12,635 nucleotides of DNA from an uncultured Bacteroidota bacterium (GTDB lineage: Bacteria > Bacteroidota > Bacteroidia > Chitinophagales > Chitinophagaceae): contig CAIVHI010000416.1 in assembly GCA_903905685.1 (NCBI GenBank), positions 1-12,635 on the forward strand, read 5' to 3'. The notes below the pieces were generated by a model, which saw nothing but the letters and a program-made list of their open reading frames with translations, was not told the DNA's origin and ran no database searches. Below, one piece after another: positions 1-7,677 of this stretch. The translations under genes and the position numbers were made by a program. Position 1 is the stretch's first letter. Each line of letters starts with the position of its first letter.

Positions 1-1370
1 TTGCGAAAATGGTTCTCATCTTTGTAAGATATCGCCTGCTCCGCAAAAAACAACAGGGGAATCAGTGCCAGTGAGGCCGCCAAGCGCCACAATGGCTGGC
101 CGAGATAGGCAGAAGGTTGACCATGCAAGCTTGGCTCGGTAAGCGAAAAATAGCCGCTGCCCGGCCCGTGCCTGAACAAGTTTCCGAGAACATAGAACGC
201 AGTCTTAAACGTAGACGCCCGGAAGAAAATCCAAACGAGGCAACAGAACGAGAAGGTAAGGGCGACGCTCACATTGTTATAAATCACTGCCGGTATTTTC
301 TTACTCAGCTCCCTTCTGAATTTCTTGCTCAGGAAGTCGTATGCCAAACCCAAACCGTTGAGCAATCCCCAAGTAACAAAGGTCCAACTGGCACCATGCC
401 ACAGGCCACTGATGCCGAACGTGACAAAAATGGCAAAGACGACACCCCATTTGCCCCAGTCCCGCTTATTTACAATGAGCGGCGTAAAGAGGTAATCGTT
501 GAACCACGTGTTAAGGGAAATGTGCCAACGCCTCCAGAAGTCGGCAATGTTTCGGGCGCGGAAAGGGTAGTTGAAGTTGCGCATCAATTTAAAGCCCATC
601 ACTTGGGCCGACCCCAATGCAATATCCGAGTACCCCGAAAAATCGCAATAAATTTGGGCAGCATATACCACCAAAGTCACCACAAGTGCAAACCCGTGCC
701 ATTTGTAGGGGTCGGCATAAACGTAGTCTACAATGGTGGCCATTCGGTCGGCAATCACCACCTTCTTAAATACGCCCCAACCCATGAGTTTGAGGCCGCC
801 AATCAAATTGTCCCAACTGAAGTGGTGCTCCTCATGAAACTGGTGAAGCATGTTCTGGGGCCGCTCTATGGGCCCCGCCACCAACTGCGGATAGAACATG
901 ACATAAAGCGAGTAGATGCCGAAATGCCGCTCGGCCTCCTGATTGCCCCTACTCACCTCAATGGTGTAGCTCATGGCTTGGAACGTGTGGAACGACAAGC
1001 CTATCGGCAACAACCAATGCAGGTAGGGTATATTCAACCCTACACCAAACACTTTCGCCAAACCTGTAATATTGTCGTCCAGAAAGTTGTAATACTTAAA
1101 GAACGCGAGGATACCGATATTCGATATCAAACTCAACAACAGGTACCGTTGCTTCAATTGCTGCGAAGGTGCCTCGGCTATCAAGATGCCCGCCCAATAG
1201 TCTATAACTATCGTAAAAGCAAGTATTACAATGTATTCCGGCTTGAAATACATGTAGAAACCGCACGACGCCAACAGCAACATCACCCACCTCCACCTAT
1301 GCGGCAGCAAGAAGTAGAGCGATGTGACCGCAATGAAAAATACCAAGAACTCGAACGAGTTGAACAGCAT
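1..1370 (-). CDS. MBOAT family membrane O-acyltransferase (AlgI/DltB-like), 3' end outside window
   Basis: Membrane-bound O-acyltransferase; this family moves an activated acyl group across or at the cytoplasmic membrane onto a polysaccharide or other extracytoplasmic acceptor. Reading the minus strand from the ATG at 1370 gives 456 uninterrupted codons that run off the left edge, so the C-terminus is missing; AlgI-like proteins are usually around 460-520 residues, so most of it is here. Many hydrophobic segments are visible. Family hallmarks: LPIGLSFHTFQ (121-131), the FYPQLVAGPIER stretch (159-170), YCDFSGYSDIA (241-251), FWRRWHISLNTWF (278-290) and WHGASWTFVTWG (324-335), in which His325 is the expected catalytic histidine. 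The start lies 15 bases after the acyl carrier protein stop, in the same frame as that stop, so a longer N-terminus is impossible. It is the last visible gene of an FkbH-like/ACP/MBOAT cassette; an SGNH-type partner (AlgJ/AlgX/DltD-like) might follow to the left. The family is certain, the substrate unknown. Confidence 0.95.
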   Translation of the reverse strand, partial: MLFNSFEFLVFFIAVTSLYFLLPHRWRWVMLLLASCGFYMYFKPEYIVILAFTIVIDYWAGILIAEAPSQQLKQRYLLLSLISNIGILAFFKYYNFLDDNITGLAKVFGVGLNIPYLHWLLPIGLSFHTFQAMSYTIEVSRGNQEAERHFGIYSLYVMFYPQLVAGPIERPQNMLHQFHEEHHFSWDNLIGGLKLMGWGVFKKVVIADRMATIVDYVYADPYKWHGFALVVTLVVYAAQIYCDFSGYSDIALGSAQVMGFKLMRNFNYPFRARNIADFWRRWHISLNTWFNDYLFTPLIVNKRDWGKWGVVFAIFVTFGISGLWHGASWTFVTWGLLNGLGLAYDFLSKKFRRELSKKIPAVIYNNVSVALTFSFCCLVWIFFRASTFKTAFYVLGNLFRHGPGSGYFSLTEPSLHGQPSAYLGQPLWRLAASLALIPLLFFAEQAISYKDENHFR

Positions 1371-1385
1371 ATGGGCGTAAGGGAA

Positions 1386-1634
1386 CTATTTTGCAGCACT
1401 GCGCTTCATAACCGACTCGCACATATTGCCTACATTTTTCCAACTCTGGATTTCAGTGGAAGTGAACCTGATACCGAAATGTTTCTCGACAGCCACCACA
1501 AGCTGAATGTGGTTTAGGGAATCCCAATCTTCCACATCGGCCGCCACCGTATCGGGAGTCAGTTTGATATTTTTGTTGCCCAAAACTTTGATGAAGACTT
1601 TCGTGATGTCTTCCAGTACCTGACTTTGCTCCAT
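1386..1634 (-). CDS. Discrete acyl carrier protein
   Basis: Small acidic carrier protein of 82 residues, the usual size for a stand-alone ACP. The phosphopantetheine attachment site is visible as DWDSLNHIQL (36-45), with Ser39 as the modified serine; the helix after it (VVAVEKHFGI) is typical. The protein would carry an acyl thioester in the cytoplasm. It starts with ATG 9 bases after the stop of the FkbH-like gene and ends 15 bases before the MBOAT gene, so the three are almost certainly co-transcribed. This context says it is a dedicated carrier (like DltC or the ACPs of glyceryl-ACP pathways), not the fatty-acid synthesis AcpP, which normally sits beside fabF. The cargo cannot be inferred from this sequence alone. 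Confidence 0.93.
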   Translation of the reverse strand: MEQSQVLEDITKVFIKVLGNKNIKLTPDTVAADVEDWDSLNHIQLVVAVEKHFGIRFTSTEIQSWKNVGNMCESVMKRSAAK

Positions 1635-1643
1635 ATCTGTAAT

Positions 1644-3368
1644 TTATTTTGCCGTAATGAAATTTTCCGTAATCGCTGCTTCCTGTACCGACAATGCCCA
1701 GAGACCGTCGCTTTGTAGGGTGAAGCCCAAATCACGGTAGTGGTTGGCCACAATACCGTTCTTCTTGGTGGGCAAGTACTCACCAATGATGGTGCTGCAT
1801 CCTTTCTCTTTTGCTGCGGCTATAAGGGTGTTTAGCGTAAAGCGCTCCATACCACGCTTCAATACCCTGCAACTCATTATCCAAGTGTCTATGAACAATA
1901 TGCCGGGAGCTGTTTCTTTCAACACTACCACGCAAATAAGGCCGTGCCCACCAAACTTGTCGCTCAAGGTGAAGGTAAAAGTATGGTAATCCGCACTGCC
2001 TGCCATATCGAGAATTTCTTCCAGCGAATAACGTATGGTGCGCAGATTGAATTGGTTGGAGCGTAGCGTGAGTTGGGATACGCGAGGGGCATTGAACGAA
2101 TCGAAGGGCCTCACTTCAGACACCATTTCCAAGTGCTTCAGGTATTCGGCTTCATCGGTAAACTTTTGCTGAAGCTGCACGCGCTTCGATTCTTCTTGGT
2201 AGAGCTTGGTGCGTTCCCCATCTTCCTCAGATATGGAAGCGGTTTCAAAAAGGTTCAAGCTCCGCAAATATTCGAGATATTCGGCGGGGTCTTCAGGCAG
2301 TTCGGGCACCGTAATGTCAGGAATACCGTTCCTCACCATGCCCCGTTCAAATGGATTGTCGTCCAAGAACACCATGGAATCGAAGCCGATATTCAGGATG
2401 TTTTGGATATACATGATATTGTCGACTTTGGTTTCCCAATTGGCCACAAACAACGCAATGTCGTCGAGGTGCAACACCATATCGGGATGCCGCTCAAAGG
2501 GCTCGCGGGCTATATGGTCGGTATTTTTACTGCACACCGCCAAAATGATTCCGCGTTCTTTGAGTTGCTTCAGCCATAATTGGAATTCGGTGAATGCTTT
2601 ACCAATGCCCAAATCGCCAATCTGTATGCCTTCTATACCGTCGTCGCCAATAATGCCACCCCACATGGTGTTGTCCAAATCGAGGATGGCGCATTTCTTG
2701 AAAGAGCCGGAGACCGACCTCACAATGTCCAGCACGTTTTTGGCAATGTGTGGCAGGAAGTCGAGACTATAGGGCATGTCCGCCGCCAAGTACATTTTCG
2801 GATCGAAAACAACCGGCCGCCCCAAACGCCCCTGCAAAGCATTCATGTCGTTAATGAACAAATCATGGTCTGCAATTGCCCGCTCCATGAGCAGGTAGTT
2901 GAGCTTGCGGAGTTGGTAAGGGAAGGAATAAGCATTCTTATTGGCGAAATTCCCGAAAACAGAGTCGTCGAGTTCAGGAAAGGAATTGATGATGACTTTG
3001 GCCTTAAGCTGCTCCTTGATGGCGGCATAAAGACTTGCGGCATAGTGCGCCTCTTCTTCAGCAAATACTGGCCGAGCCGCTTTGTCGGTCTTGTAAAAGT
3101 GTTTCAACAGCCGCTCGGTGCTCCTGAAGATGCAGACGTATTCAGGCTTGAAGGCATACAGTTCGGAGTCGGGATTGAAAACCTCGGCGCTAATCTGATT
3201 GTAATCGGCTTCGTAGATATCCAAGTTCAAGCCAACCGACCGGCCAAAGCCCTTGAGGGCGATATGGAGGAATTGGGATGCCGAGTCTGCAACAATGGCG
3301 AGCTTAATTTTTTTTAGCCCTTCCACATCTCCCTTTGTCAATGACTTCAACTCGGCAAAACTCAGCAT
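1644..3368 (-). CDS. FkbH-like HAD-IIIC protein (acyl-ACP loading enzyme)
   Basis: 574 residues, three recognisable parts. Residues about 20-210 match the FkbH N-terminal SGNH-like region (LAIVADSASQFLHIAL near 23-38). Residues about 225-350 are a HAD subfamily IIIC domain: motif I AILDLDNTMWGG (227-238) with Asp230 and Asp232, CSKN (279-282) with Ser280 and Lys281, and FLDDNPFE (334-341) with Asp336/Asp337. Residues about 380-560 are a GNAT-like acyltransferase region, with LTLRSNQFNLRT (433-444), SCRVLKRG (499-506; Cys500 is a candidate acyl-enzyme cysteine) and ANHYRDLGF (541-549). Characterised FkbH-type enzymes take 1,3-bisphosphoglycerate, remove the phosphate and load glyceryl onto an ACP; other members use other substrates, so glyceryl is an inference. 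First gene of the cassette. ATG start; a TAnnTTTG box lies 61 bases upstream. Confidence 0.93.
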   Translation of the reverse strand: MLSFAELKSLTKGDVEGLKKIKLAIVADSASQFLHIALKGFGRSVGLNLDIYEADYNQISAEVFNPDSELYAFKPEYVCIFRSTERLLKHFYKTDKAARPVFAEEEAHYAASLYAAIKEQLKAKVIINSFPELDDSVFGNFANKNAYSFPYQLRKLNYLLMERAIADHDLFINDMNALQGRLGRPVVFDPKMYLAADMPYSLDFLPHIAKNVLDIVRSVSGSFKKCAILDLDNTMWGGIIGDDGIEGIQIGDLGIGKAFTEFQLWLKQLKERGIILAVCSKNTDHIAREPFERHPDMVLHLDDIALFVANWETKVDNIMYIQNILNIGFDSMVFLDDNPFERGMVRNGIPDITVPELPEDPAEYLEYLRSLNLFETASISEEDGERTKLYQEESKRVQLQQKFTDEAEYLKHLEMVSEVRPFDSFNAPRVSQLTLRSNQFNLRTIRYSLEEILDMAGSADYHTFTFTLSDKFGGHGLICVVVLKETAPGILFIDTWIMSCRVLKRGMERFTLNTLIAAAKEKGCSTIIGEYLPTKKNGIVANHYRDLGFTLQSDGLWALSVQEAAITENFITAK

Positions 3369-3429
3369 ACTATGATTTTAATTTACCTCGATTGCGGCAA
3401 CCGTGTATTGGGCAACCGAAGGGTTTCGA

Positions 3430-3437
3430 CAAAAATA
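3430..3437 (-). promoter_or_regulatory. Candidate Bacteroidota -7 promoter element for the FkbH/ACP/MBOAT cassette
   Basis: On the minus strand this octamer reads TATTTTTG, an exact match to the Bacteroidota -7 consensus TAnnTTTG. It would give a leader of roughly 55 bases before the FkbH-like ATG. No clear TTTG -33 element stands at the usual distance upstream. The 185-base gap between the Bat-like stop and the FkbH-like start (3369-3553) contains nothing else I recognise. Confidence 0.4.
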
Positions 3438-3553
3438 CAATTAAAAGCGACAGATGGAACCTCTACAGCAGCGTTCTTGATGCAAAATTCAAATACGGAA
3501 ACCCTTTACATGCCGCAACGCGAAAGGAGTAGGAAAGAGGACGTGTAGGGTCG

Positions 3554-5578
3554 CTATGCGGCACCCACCCACTTCGGCTTTACCACCAAAAGCGTCTCGA
3601 AAATGGCCGCGAGAATGGCCACTATTGCGGCAACTTTCCACCAAGGGAAGGGCGCACGCACATCGGCACCGGCAAGGGCATCGGCAGTACTCATCCAATG
3701 GATTTCCCCAGGCCATGCCGTCTTCACCTTGTCCAAATCGGGATAGGCCAAATCGCATTCCGACTTATCCATATTTATGGCAACACTAACCGTATCGGAA
3801 TTGCGGAATGCCAAATCGTAAAAACCGGGACGACTCACTGCATCCCCCACAAACACATCTACACCGGCTCCTTGAGGCCGCTGTGGCGGCACTACGTCCA
3901 TGCCATTCCCAAAAACGTGTACGGCATCTCGCTCTGATGAGCCATTGAGTGGAAAGTAGACCGGAGAATGGCTGCCTGCCGGCACGGCATAAACACTACT
4001 CCCGCCCTGCTCCGCAGCCATGCGGTACAGGAACGGCGCAAAAAAGTAGCTGCCGGGAAAATTACCGGCTTCCAAATCGGCAGATGCCGCGCAAACATAA
4101 AACCGGCCTTTAAGCGGGGAGTACTTCACCAAAAAAGGGTCGCCGTTGCGGAACACCAAAACCGACTGGGCATTGGCCGACAAACCTGCCCGCAATACAT
4201 AATGCCAGGTAGCAATGGGGAGTTGCACATTGTCGGGCACACGCTCAAACAAATCTTTCACGAGGCTGCTGCCCTCCCTAATGGCGGCAACGGTTTGCAC
4301 AGCGGTATCCAAACCTGCAATCGAGATGTCGCCTATGGCTCGAAGCCCTGCATTGAGGGTTTCAACATGGGCCGTCTTACCCGGAAATAGGCAGATGTTC
4401 TGCCCATTGGCCAGCGCACCGCACACCGCCTTCACCAATGGTGCCGGCATATCGGTTATGCCGTTCAAAATGACTAGATTGTAACTCTTCCAGACAGAAG
4501 CAGGTGCCGATACATCTATTTCGTTTAACCTGAAGCCGTTGTATGCCCTAAACGCAGCCTGAACATACGGATTGGGTTTACCCCCATTCACTACCAGTAC
4601 AGAGAGATTGGGCGCACTGCGGGCGGAAATTCGGAACGTGTCGTCAAATTTTACCGCCGCATCGTTCAGTGTAAGTTCCATCCTCTGAGCCCCCGCATCA
4701 TCGGCCATGAACCTTAGGGTATCTACCGACCGGGTTCCATTAATGAACTTCGGCGATGCCGCACATTTTACACGCCCGTTCACCAAGAGTTGCAGCACGG
4801 GGTTGTCGCCCACCTTACCCGTAGCCTGCGTTACGACCACAAGGCTGTTGTTCTTGCCGGCCTCCAAATATGGACGGGTAAGGAATGCGGTGTCTATGTG
4901 CATGTCGCCTGCTGCATCGGGGCGCACAGTGAGGCCAAAAAAAGCAATACCTCTCGTGAGGGTGCTGTCGGGCAGTACCGGAATGACGTTTTGCTGAAAA
5001 TCGGAATAACAGTATACGTCCGCAGGCTGCCCAACTTTTCCTGCCGGCAACAGGCTCTGTACCGACGACAACAACTGCACCACGGTCTTCGACATGACGG
5101 AGATGTCGGTAGCATAGATTTCTTGAAGGGCCTTCTCGGCCGGTACGGGATAAAAACTTGGTGGACGGTCGTTGGTAAACACTAAAAACCGGCTACCTCT
5201 GCGCGCCTGCTTCACTTGTGCCGCCGCAGCCTCCCGCGAAATATCGAATAAGGTGCGGTTTCCCTTCTTTACCGTCATGCTGGGCGAATTGTCGAGGTAG
5301 ATAACCTGAAGCCTATCGGTTGCCGTATCGGCATTGGTACCCGGGAAATAGGGCTGGGCGAACGCAAAAACCAAGGCTGCTAAAAACAACATGCGGGTCG
5401 CCAACAAAAGTTTGTAACGCAACTCGCTCTGCTTCCTGCTGGTGAGCTTGATATCCCGCAGAAAACGGGTGCTCGGGAAAAACACCGTTTTATACTTGCG
5501 CAGATTGAAGAGGTGGATCAACACCGGCACGGCAAGCGCGGCCAAAGCCGACAGGAAAAGCGGATAAAGAAAGGTCAC
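3554..5578 (-). CDS. BatA-type membrane protein with VWA domain and GATase-like region
   Basis: From the GTG at 5578 the protein has 674 residues and opens with TFLYPLFLSALAALAVPVLI, the typical BatA N-terminal membrane helix, followed by HLFNLRKYKTVFFPSTRFL. A second helix follows (about 57-76). A von Willebrand A-like domain begins near 90, with a complete DxSxS metal site in YLDNSPSM (Asp96, Ser98, Ser100). Residues about 325-430 look like the class I glutamine-amidotransferase fold seen in many such proteins, without a clear catalytic triad. A last helix lies about 645-665. The family is named after Bacteroides aerotolerance genes; its biochemical role is poorly defined. No MoxR ATPase or BatB-E genes are adjacent. 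A longer reading from a TTG at 5596 adds six residues that do not resemble the family, so GTG is preferred. Confidence 0.88.
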   Translation of the reverse strand: MTFLYPLFLSALAALAVPVLIHLFNLRKYKTVFFPSTRFLRDIKLTSRKQSELRYKLLLATRMLFLAALVFAFAQPYFPGTNADTATDRLQVIYLDNSPSMTVKKGNRTLFDISREAAAAQVKQARRGSRFLVFTNDRPPSFYPVPAEKALQEIYATDISVMSKTVVQLLSSVQSLLPAGKVGQPADVYCYSDFQQNVIPVLPDSTLTRGIAFFGLTVRPDAAGDMHIDTAFLTRPYLEAGKNNSLVVVTQATGKVGDNPVLQLLVNGRVKCAASPKFINGTRSVDTLRFMADDAGAQRMELTLNDAAVKFDDTFRISARSAPNLSVLVVNGGKPNPYVQAAFRAYNGFRLNEIDVSAPASVWKSYNLVILNGITDMPAPLVKAVCGALANGQNICLFPGKTAHVETLNAGLRAIGDISIAGLDTAVQTVAAIREGSSLVKDLFERVPDNVQLPIATWHYVLRAGLSANAQSVLVFRNGDPFLVKYSPLKGRFYVCAASADLEAGNFPGSYFFAPFLYRMAAEQGGSSVYAVPAGSHSPVYFPLNGSSERDAVHVFGNGMDVVPPQRPQGAGVDVFVGDAVSRPGFYDLAFRNSDTVSVAINMDKSECDLAYPDLDKVKTAWPGEIHWMSTADALAGADVRAPFPWWKVAAIVAILAAIFETLLVVKPKWVGAA

Positions 5579-5582
5579 TCCA

Positions 5583-5590
5583 CAAATATA
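5583..5590 (-). promoter_or_regulatory. Candidate -7 promoter element immediately before the BatA-type gene
   Basis: The minus strand reads TATATTTG, an exact TAnnTTTG match, ending four bases before the GTG at 5578. Transcription starting a few bases downstream would give an mRNA with almost no leader. The -33 region has no good TTTG. Confidence 0.35.
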
Positions 5591-5636
5591 GTGCAACCTA
5601 TGCTTTGAGCATGTTTAGACGTTCATAAAATGGAAG

Positions 5637-5659
5637 GGCTATGCGGCCTCGCTGTAGCC
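5637..5659 (-). terminator. Candidate hairpin terminator after the SCO gene
   Basis: One base after the SCO stop codon the minus strand carries GGCTA-CA-GCG-AGGC-CGC-A-TAGCC: a 5-bp outer stem and 3-bp inner stem with small bulges. It is followed by a T-rich but interrupted stretch (CTTCCATTTTATG). It fits the end of the oxidase operon, but the U-tract is imperfect and strength is uncertain. Confidence 0.4.
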
Positions 5660-5660
5660 G

Positions 5661-6380
5661 TTAGTGGTGGGCATCCTTCTCGAGCGTGAGCAACACGATA
5701 TCGTCGGCAATCTTCTGCACGTCCGCACTATCCAAACCATTGAAATATCCACGTATGTGCCGATTGCGGTCAACGAGTATCATCTTTTCGGTATGGATGA
5801 AATCCTCAGGGCCTCCGTCGCCGGGAACGGCGGTAACAAAGAGTTGATTTCTCGCGAAGTCGTAAATCTCCTTTTTGTCGCCCGTCAGGAACCACCAATG
5901 GTCGGAATTGGCACCATGCCGGTCGGCATATTCCCGCAAGCGTTTGAAGGAGTCGCACATGGGGTTCACCGTGATGGAAACCAGTTGTACCACGGTATCC
6001 AAACTGGCTTCTTTGGCCTTGTTCCTGCGAAATGCCTTTTGGAGCTTGGCCATATTGGCCGTGAGGTGGGGGCAAATGGTGGGACAGCTTACAAAGAAGA
6101 AGTCGATGACCAATATTTTCCCTTTCAAATCGCCATTCAACGATATCGACTCACCCACCTGATTGGTGAGCCTGATGTCGGCAACCCGGTGATAACAAGT
6201 ATCATACGTCTTTTTGCCATCGGCACCCACCCTAACCGCAACGCTGTCGGGCACGAAATATTTGGGGGGATGTACCGTGTTTTTGGACAGGGCGGATACC
6301 AATAAGTAGCAAAATAGCGGCAACCCGAAGGCTACCGCTATTCCGATAAAATATTTCTTGTTGTTTTTCTTTACTTCCAT
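5661..6380 (-). CDS. SCO1/SenC/PrrC family copper chaperone for cytochrome oxidase assembly
   Basis: Thioredoxin-fold copper-binding protein, 239 residues from the ATG at 6380, that in this family helps deliver copper to, or reduce, the CuA centre of oxidase subunit II. One N-terminal membrane anchor (about 10-31) places the domain outside the membrane. The copper ligands are all present: Cys99 and Cys103 in VSCPTICPH (97-105) and His196 in FIHTEKMILVD (194-204). Two further cysteines in the soluble domain (62 and 142) are not part of the classic site. The ATG shares its A with the TGA stop of the subunit IV gene (TGATG), indicating translational coupling. The reading frame extends 32 codons upstream into the subunit IV gene, but that extension is basic and does not resemble a signal. 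Last gene of the oxidase operon. Confidence 0.93.
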   Translation of the reverse strand: MEVKKNNKKYFIGIAVAFGLPLFCYLLVSALSKNTVHPPKYFVPDSVAVRVGADGKKTYDTCYHRVADIRLTNQVGESISLNGDLKGKILVIDFFFVSCPTICPHLTANMAKLQKAFRRNKAKEASLDTVVQLVSITVNPMCDSFKRLREYADRHGANSDHWWFLTGDKKEIYDFARNQLFVTAVPGDGGPEDFIHTEKMILVDRNRHIRGYFNGLDSADVQKIADDIVLLTLEKDAHH

Positions 6381-6826
6381 CAATGTTTCACTTGTTCGGT
6401 TGCCTGACGCACGGGATTGCTTGTGTTCATGTGCAACCAAAAACCGCCGTCGGCCAAGAATGCGATGATGAACCACACAAACAGCACCAATGGTATGAGG
6501 ATGGTGAGGATGAAACTCTTGATTTCGTCTCCCAAGTGCATGAATATGGCAACGATATCACCGGCTTTCAAAACAGTAAGGGCCAAGAAAAAGAAGTTGA
6601 CGACTCCTTTTGGAATGCTATGGCTCAGGAACATACCCATCATTACTTCAACCAAGGTAATGGCGAGCAAAATCCAAAACACCTTCCATATTTTCTTGAC
6701 TTGACTTTTGCTTTCCGATGAGTTTACGTCACCATGATGCTGCATCAGGCCGGAGTAGAGTTTCGATTGGTCGCCCTCATAGAGCTCCTGAGCACTTGGT
6801 TCCCTGTGTTCGTTGTGAGATGACAT
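6380..6826 (-). CDS. Cytochrome c oxidase subunit IV family protein (small membrane subunit)
   Basis: 148-residue membrane protein with three predicted helices (about 47-67, 75-97 and 103-125) and a hydrophilic, His/Ser-rich N-terminus. The pattern of KIWKVFWILLAITLVEVMMG, then NFFFLALTVLKAGDIVAIFMHLGDE, then FILTILIPLVLFVWFI is typical of bacterial subunit IV (CyoD/CtaF-like) proteins. This subunit stabilises the oxidase core and is not catalytic. It begins 42 bases after the stop of the second subunit III gene and its stop overlaps the start of the SCO gene by one base. ATG start. The long N-terminal tail (about 45 residues) is somewhat longer than in the shortest relatives. Confidence 0.88.
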   Translation of the reverse strand: MSSHNEHREPSAQELYEGDQSKLYSGLMQHHGDVNSSESKSQVKKIWKVFWILLAITLVEVMMGMFLSHSIPKGVVNFFFLALTVLKAGDIVAIFMHLGDEIKSFILTILIPLVLFVWFIIAFLADGGFWLHMNTSNPVRQATEQVKH

Positions 6827-6868
6827 CTTATCTAATATTTTAAGTTGACTGTTTGTAGTTGATGGGGA

Positions 6869-7630
6869 TTAGAGGAGGTAGAAGCAGGTGAACACGAATA
6901 CCCAAACCAAATCCACAAAGTGCCAGTAGAGCCCCACTTTCTCCACCATTTCATAGTGGCCACGACGTTGGTAGGTACCGTTTACCGTGTTTATCAAAAT
7001 AAGGATGTTGAAAATAACACCGCTCGTAACGTGTGCACCATGGAAGCCCGTAATGGTGAAGAAGAAGTTGAAGAACTGGTGTGTAGACTCCATAGCTACC
7101 AAGGGATGATTGGCAAGCACCGCGTGAACTGCTTCTTTATGGGTATCGTAAAAACCGGAGAATGCACTTACCGGGGTCGTAACATCGGTGAAGGTGCCCC
7201 AAAGCCCATTGCATTCGCCATGAAGGTGCGTCCATTCCCAAGCTTGGCAACCCAAGAAGGCAATACCCCCAATGATGGTCCACAACAACCACTTGGTAAC
7301 GCTCTTACGGTCGTTATAGTGGCCTGCGTGTACTGCAAGTACCATGGTCACAGAGCTCATAATGAGGATAAACGTCATCAAGCTCACGAAAAGCAAAGGC
7401 AATGCGGTCTCACCTGCAAATGGGAACGACTTGAATACCTGATTCGCATCGGGCCATACGGCAGAGAAGAAACGGCGGGTACCATAGGATATCAGTAATG
7501 CACCAAAGGTGAGCGCATCCGACAAAAGGAAGGCCCAAATCATCATTTTACCATAACTTACGTTATATGGCGACCGGCCACCGGCCCAAGCTGATGGCTG
7601 TTTGGTATCTGCAACTGCTGCGTGTGACAT
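6869..7630 (-). CDS. Cytochrome c oxidase subunit III (second copy, long form)
   Basis: Heme-copper oxidase subunit III of 253 residues from the ATG at 7630 (a TTG two codons upstream is less likely). Five helices are visible: about 29-50, 76-100, 113-130, 186-213 and 235-252. Family marks are IWAFLLSDALTFGALL (31-46), TGFHGAHVTSGVI (194-206) and YWHFVDLVWVFVF (235-247). A loop of about 55 residues between helices 3 and 4 distinguishes it from the upstream 204-residue paralogue. The protein lies in the cytoplasmic membrane beside subunit I and has no redox cofactor of its own. The gene follows the first subunit III gene by 47 bases and precedes subunit IV by 42 bases. Tandem divergent subunit III genes are a known feature of Bacteroidota caa3-type operons. 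Confidence 0.93.
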   Translation of the reverse strand: MSHAAVADTKQPSAWAGGRSPYNVSYGKMMIWAFLLSDALTFGALLISYGTRRFFSAVWPDANQVFKSFPFAGETALPLLFVSLMTFILIMSSVTMVLAVHAGHYNDRKSVTKWLLWTIIGGIAFLGCQAWEWTHLHGECNGLWGTFTDVTTPVSAFSGFYDTHKEAVHAVLANHPLVAMESTHQFFNFFFTITGFHGAHVTSGVIFNILILINTVNGTYQRRGHYEMVEKVGLYWHFVDLVWVFVFTCFYLL

Positions 7631-7677
7631 AGGCAAAATTGATTTGTTATTTCAGTAGTGGCGCGAAAATAATACAA

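Noticed and set aside
117..1517. A 466-codon open frame on the plus strand.
   Set aside because: It lies exactly antisense to the MBOAT gene and the end of the ACP gene, whose motifs are clear; its translation is low in hydrophobic structure, rich in His/Gln/Arg and resembles no family. It is a shadow frame.
2073..3317. Plus-strand open frames of 168, 188 and 245 codons.
   Set aside because: All lie opposite the FkbH-like gene, which has complete HAD motifs; they show no family resemblance.
3553..5647. The 10-mer GCTATGCGGC occurs at 3553-3562 and 5638-5647, at both ends of the BatA-type gene.
   Set aside because: Only ten bases match and the flanks differ; one copy overlaps the stop codon and the other is part of a hairpin. 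Likely chance, not a target-site duplication.
6381..6476. N-terminal extension of the SCO gene to 6476.
   Set aside because: The extension lies inside the subunit IV gene and is basic; the TGATG overlap and the membrane anchor after the ATG at 6380 fit much better.
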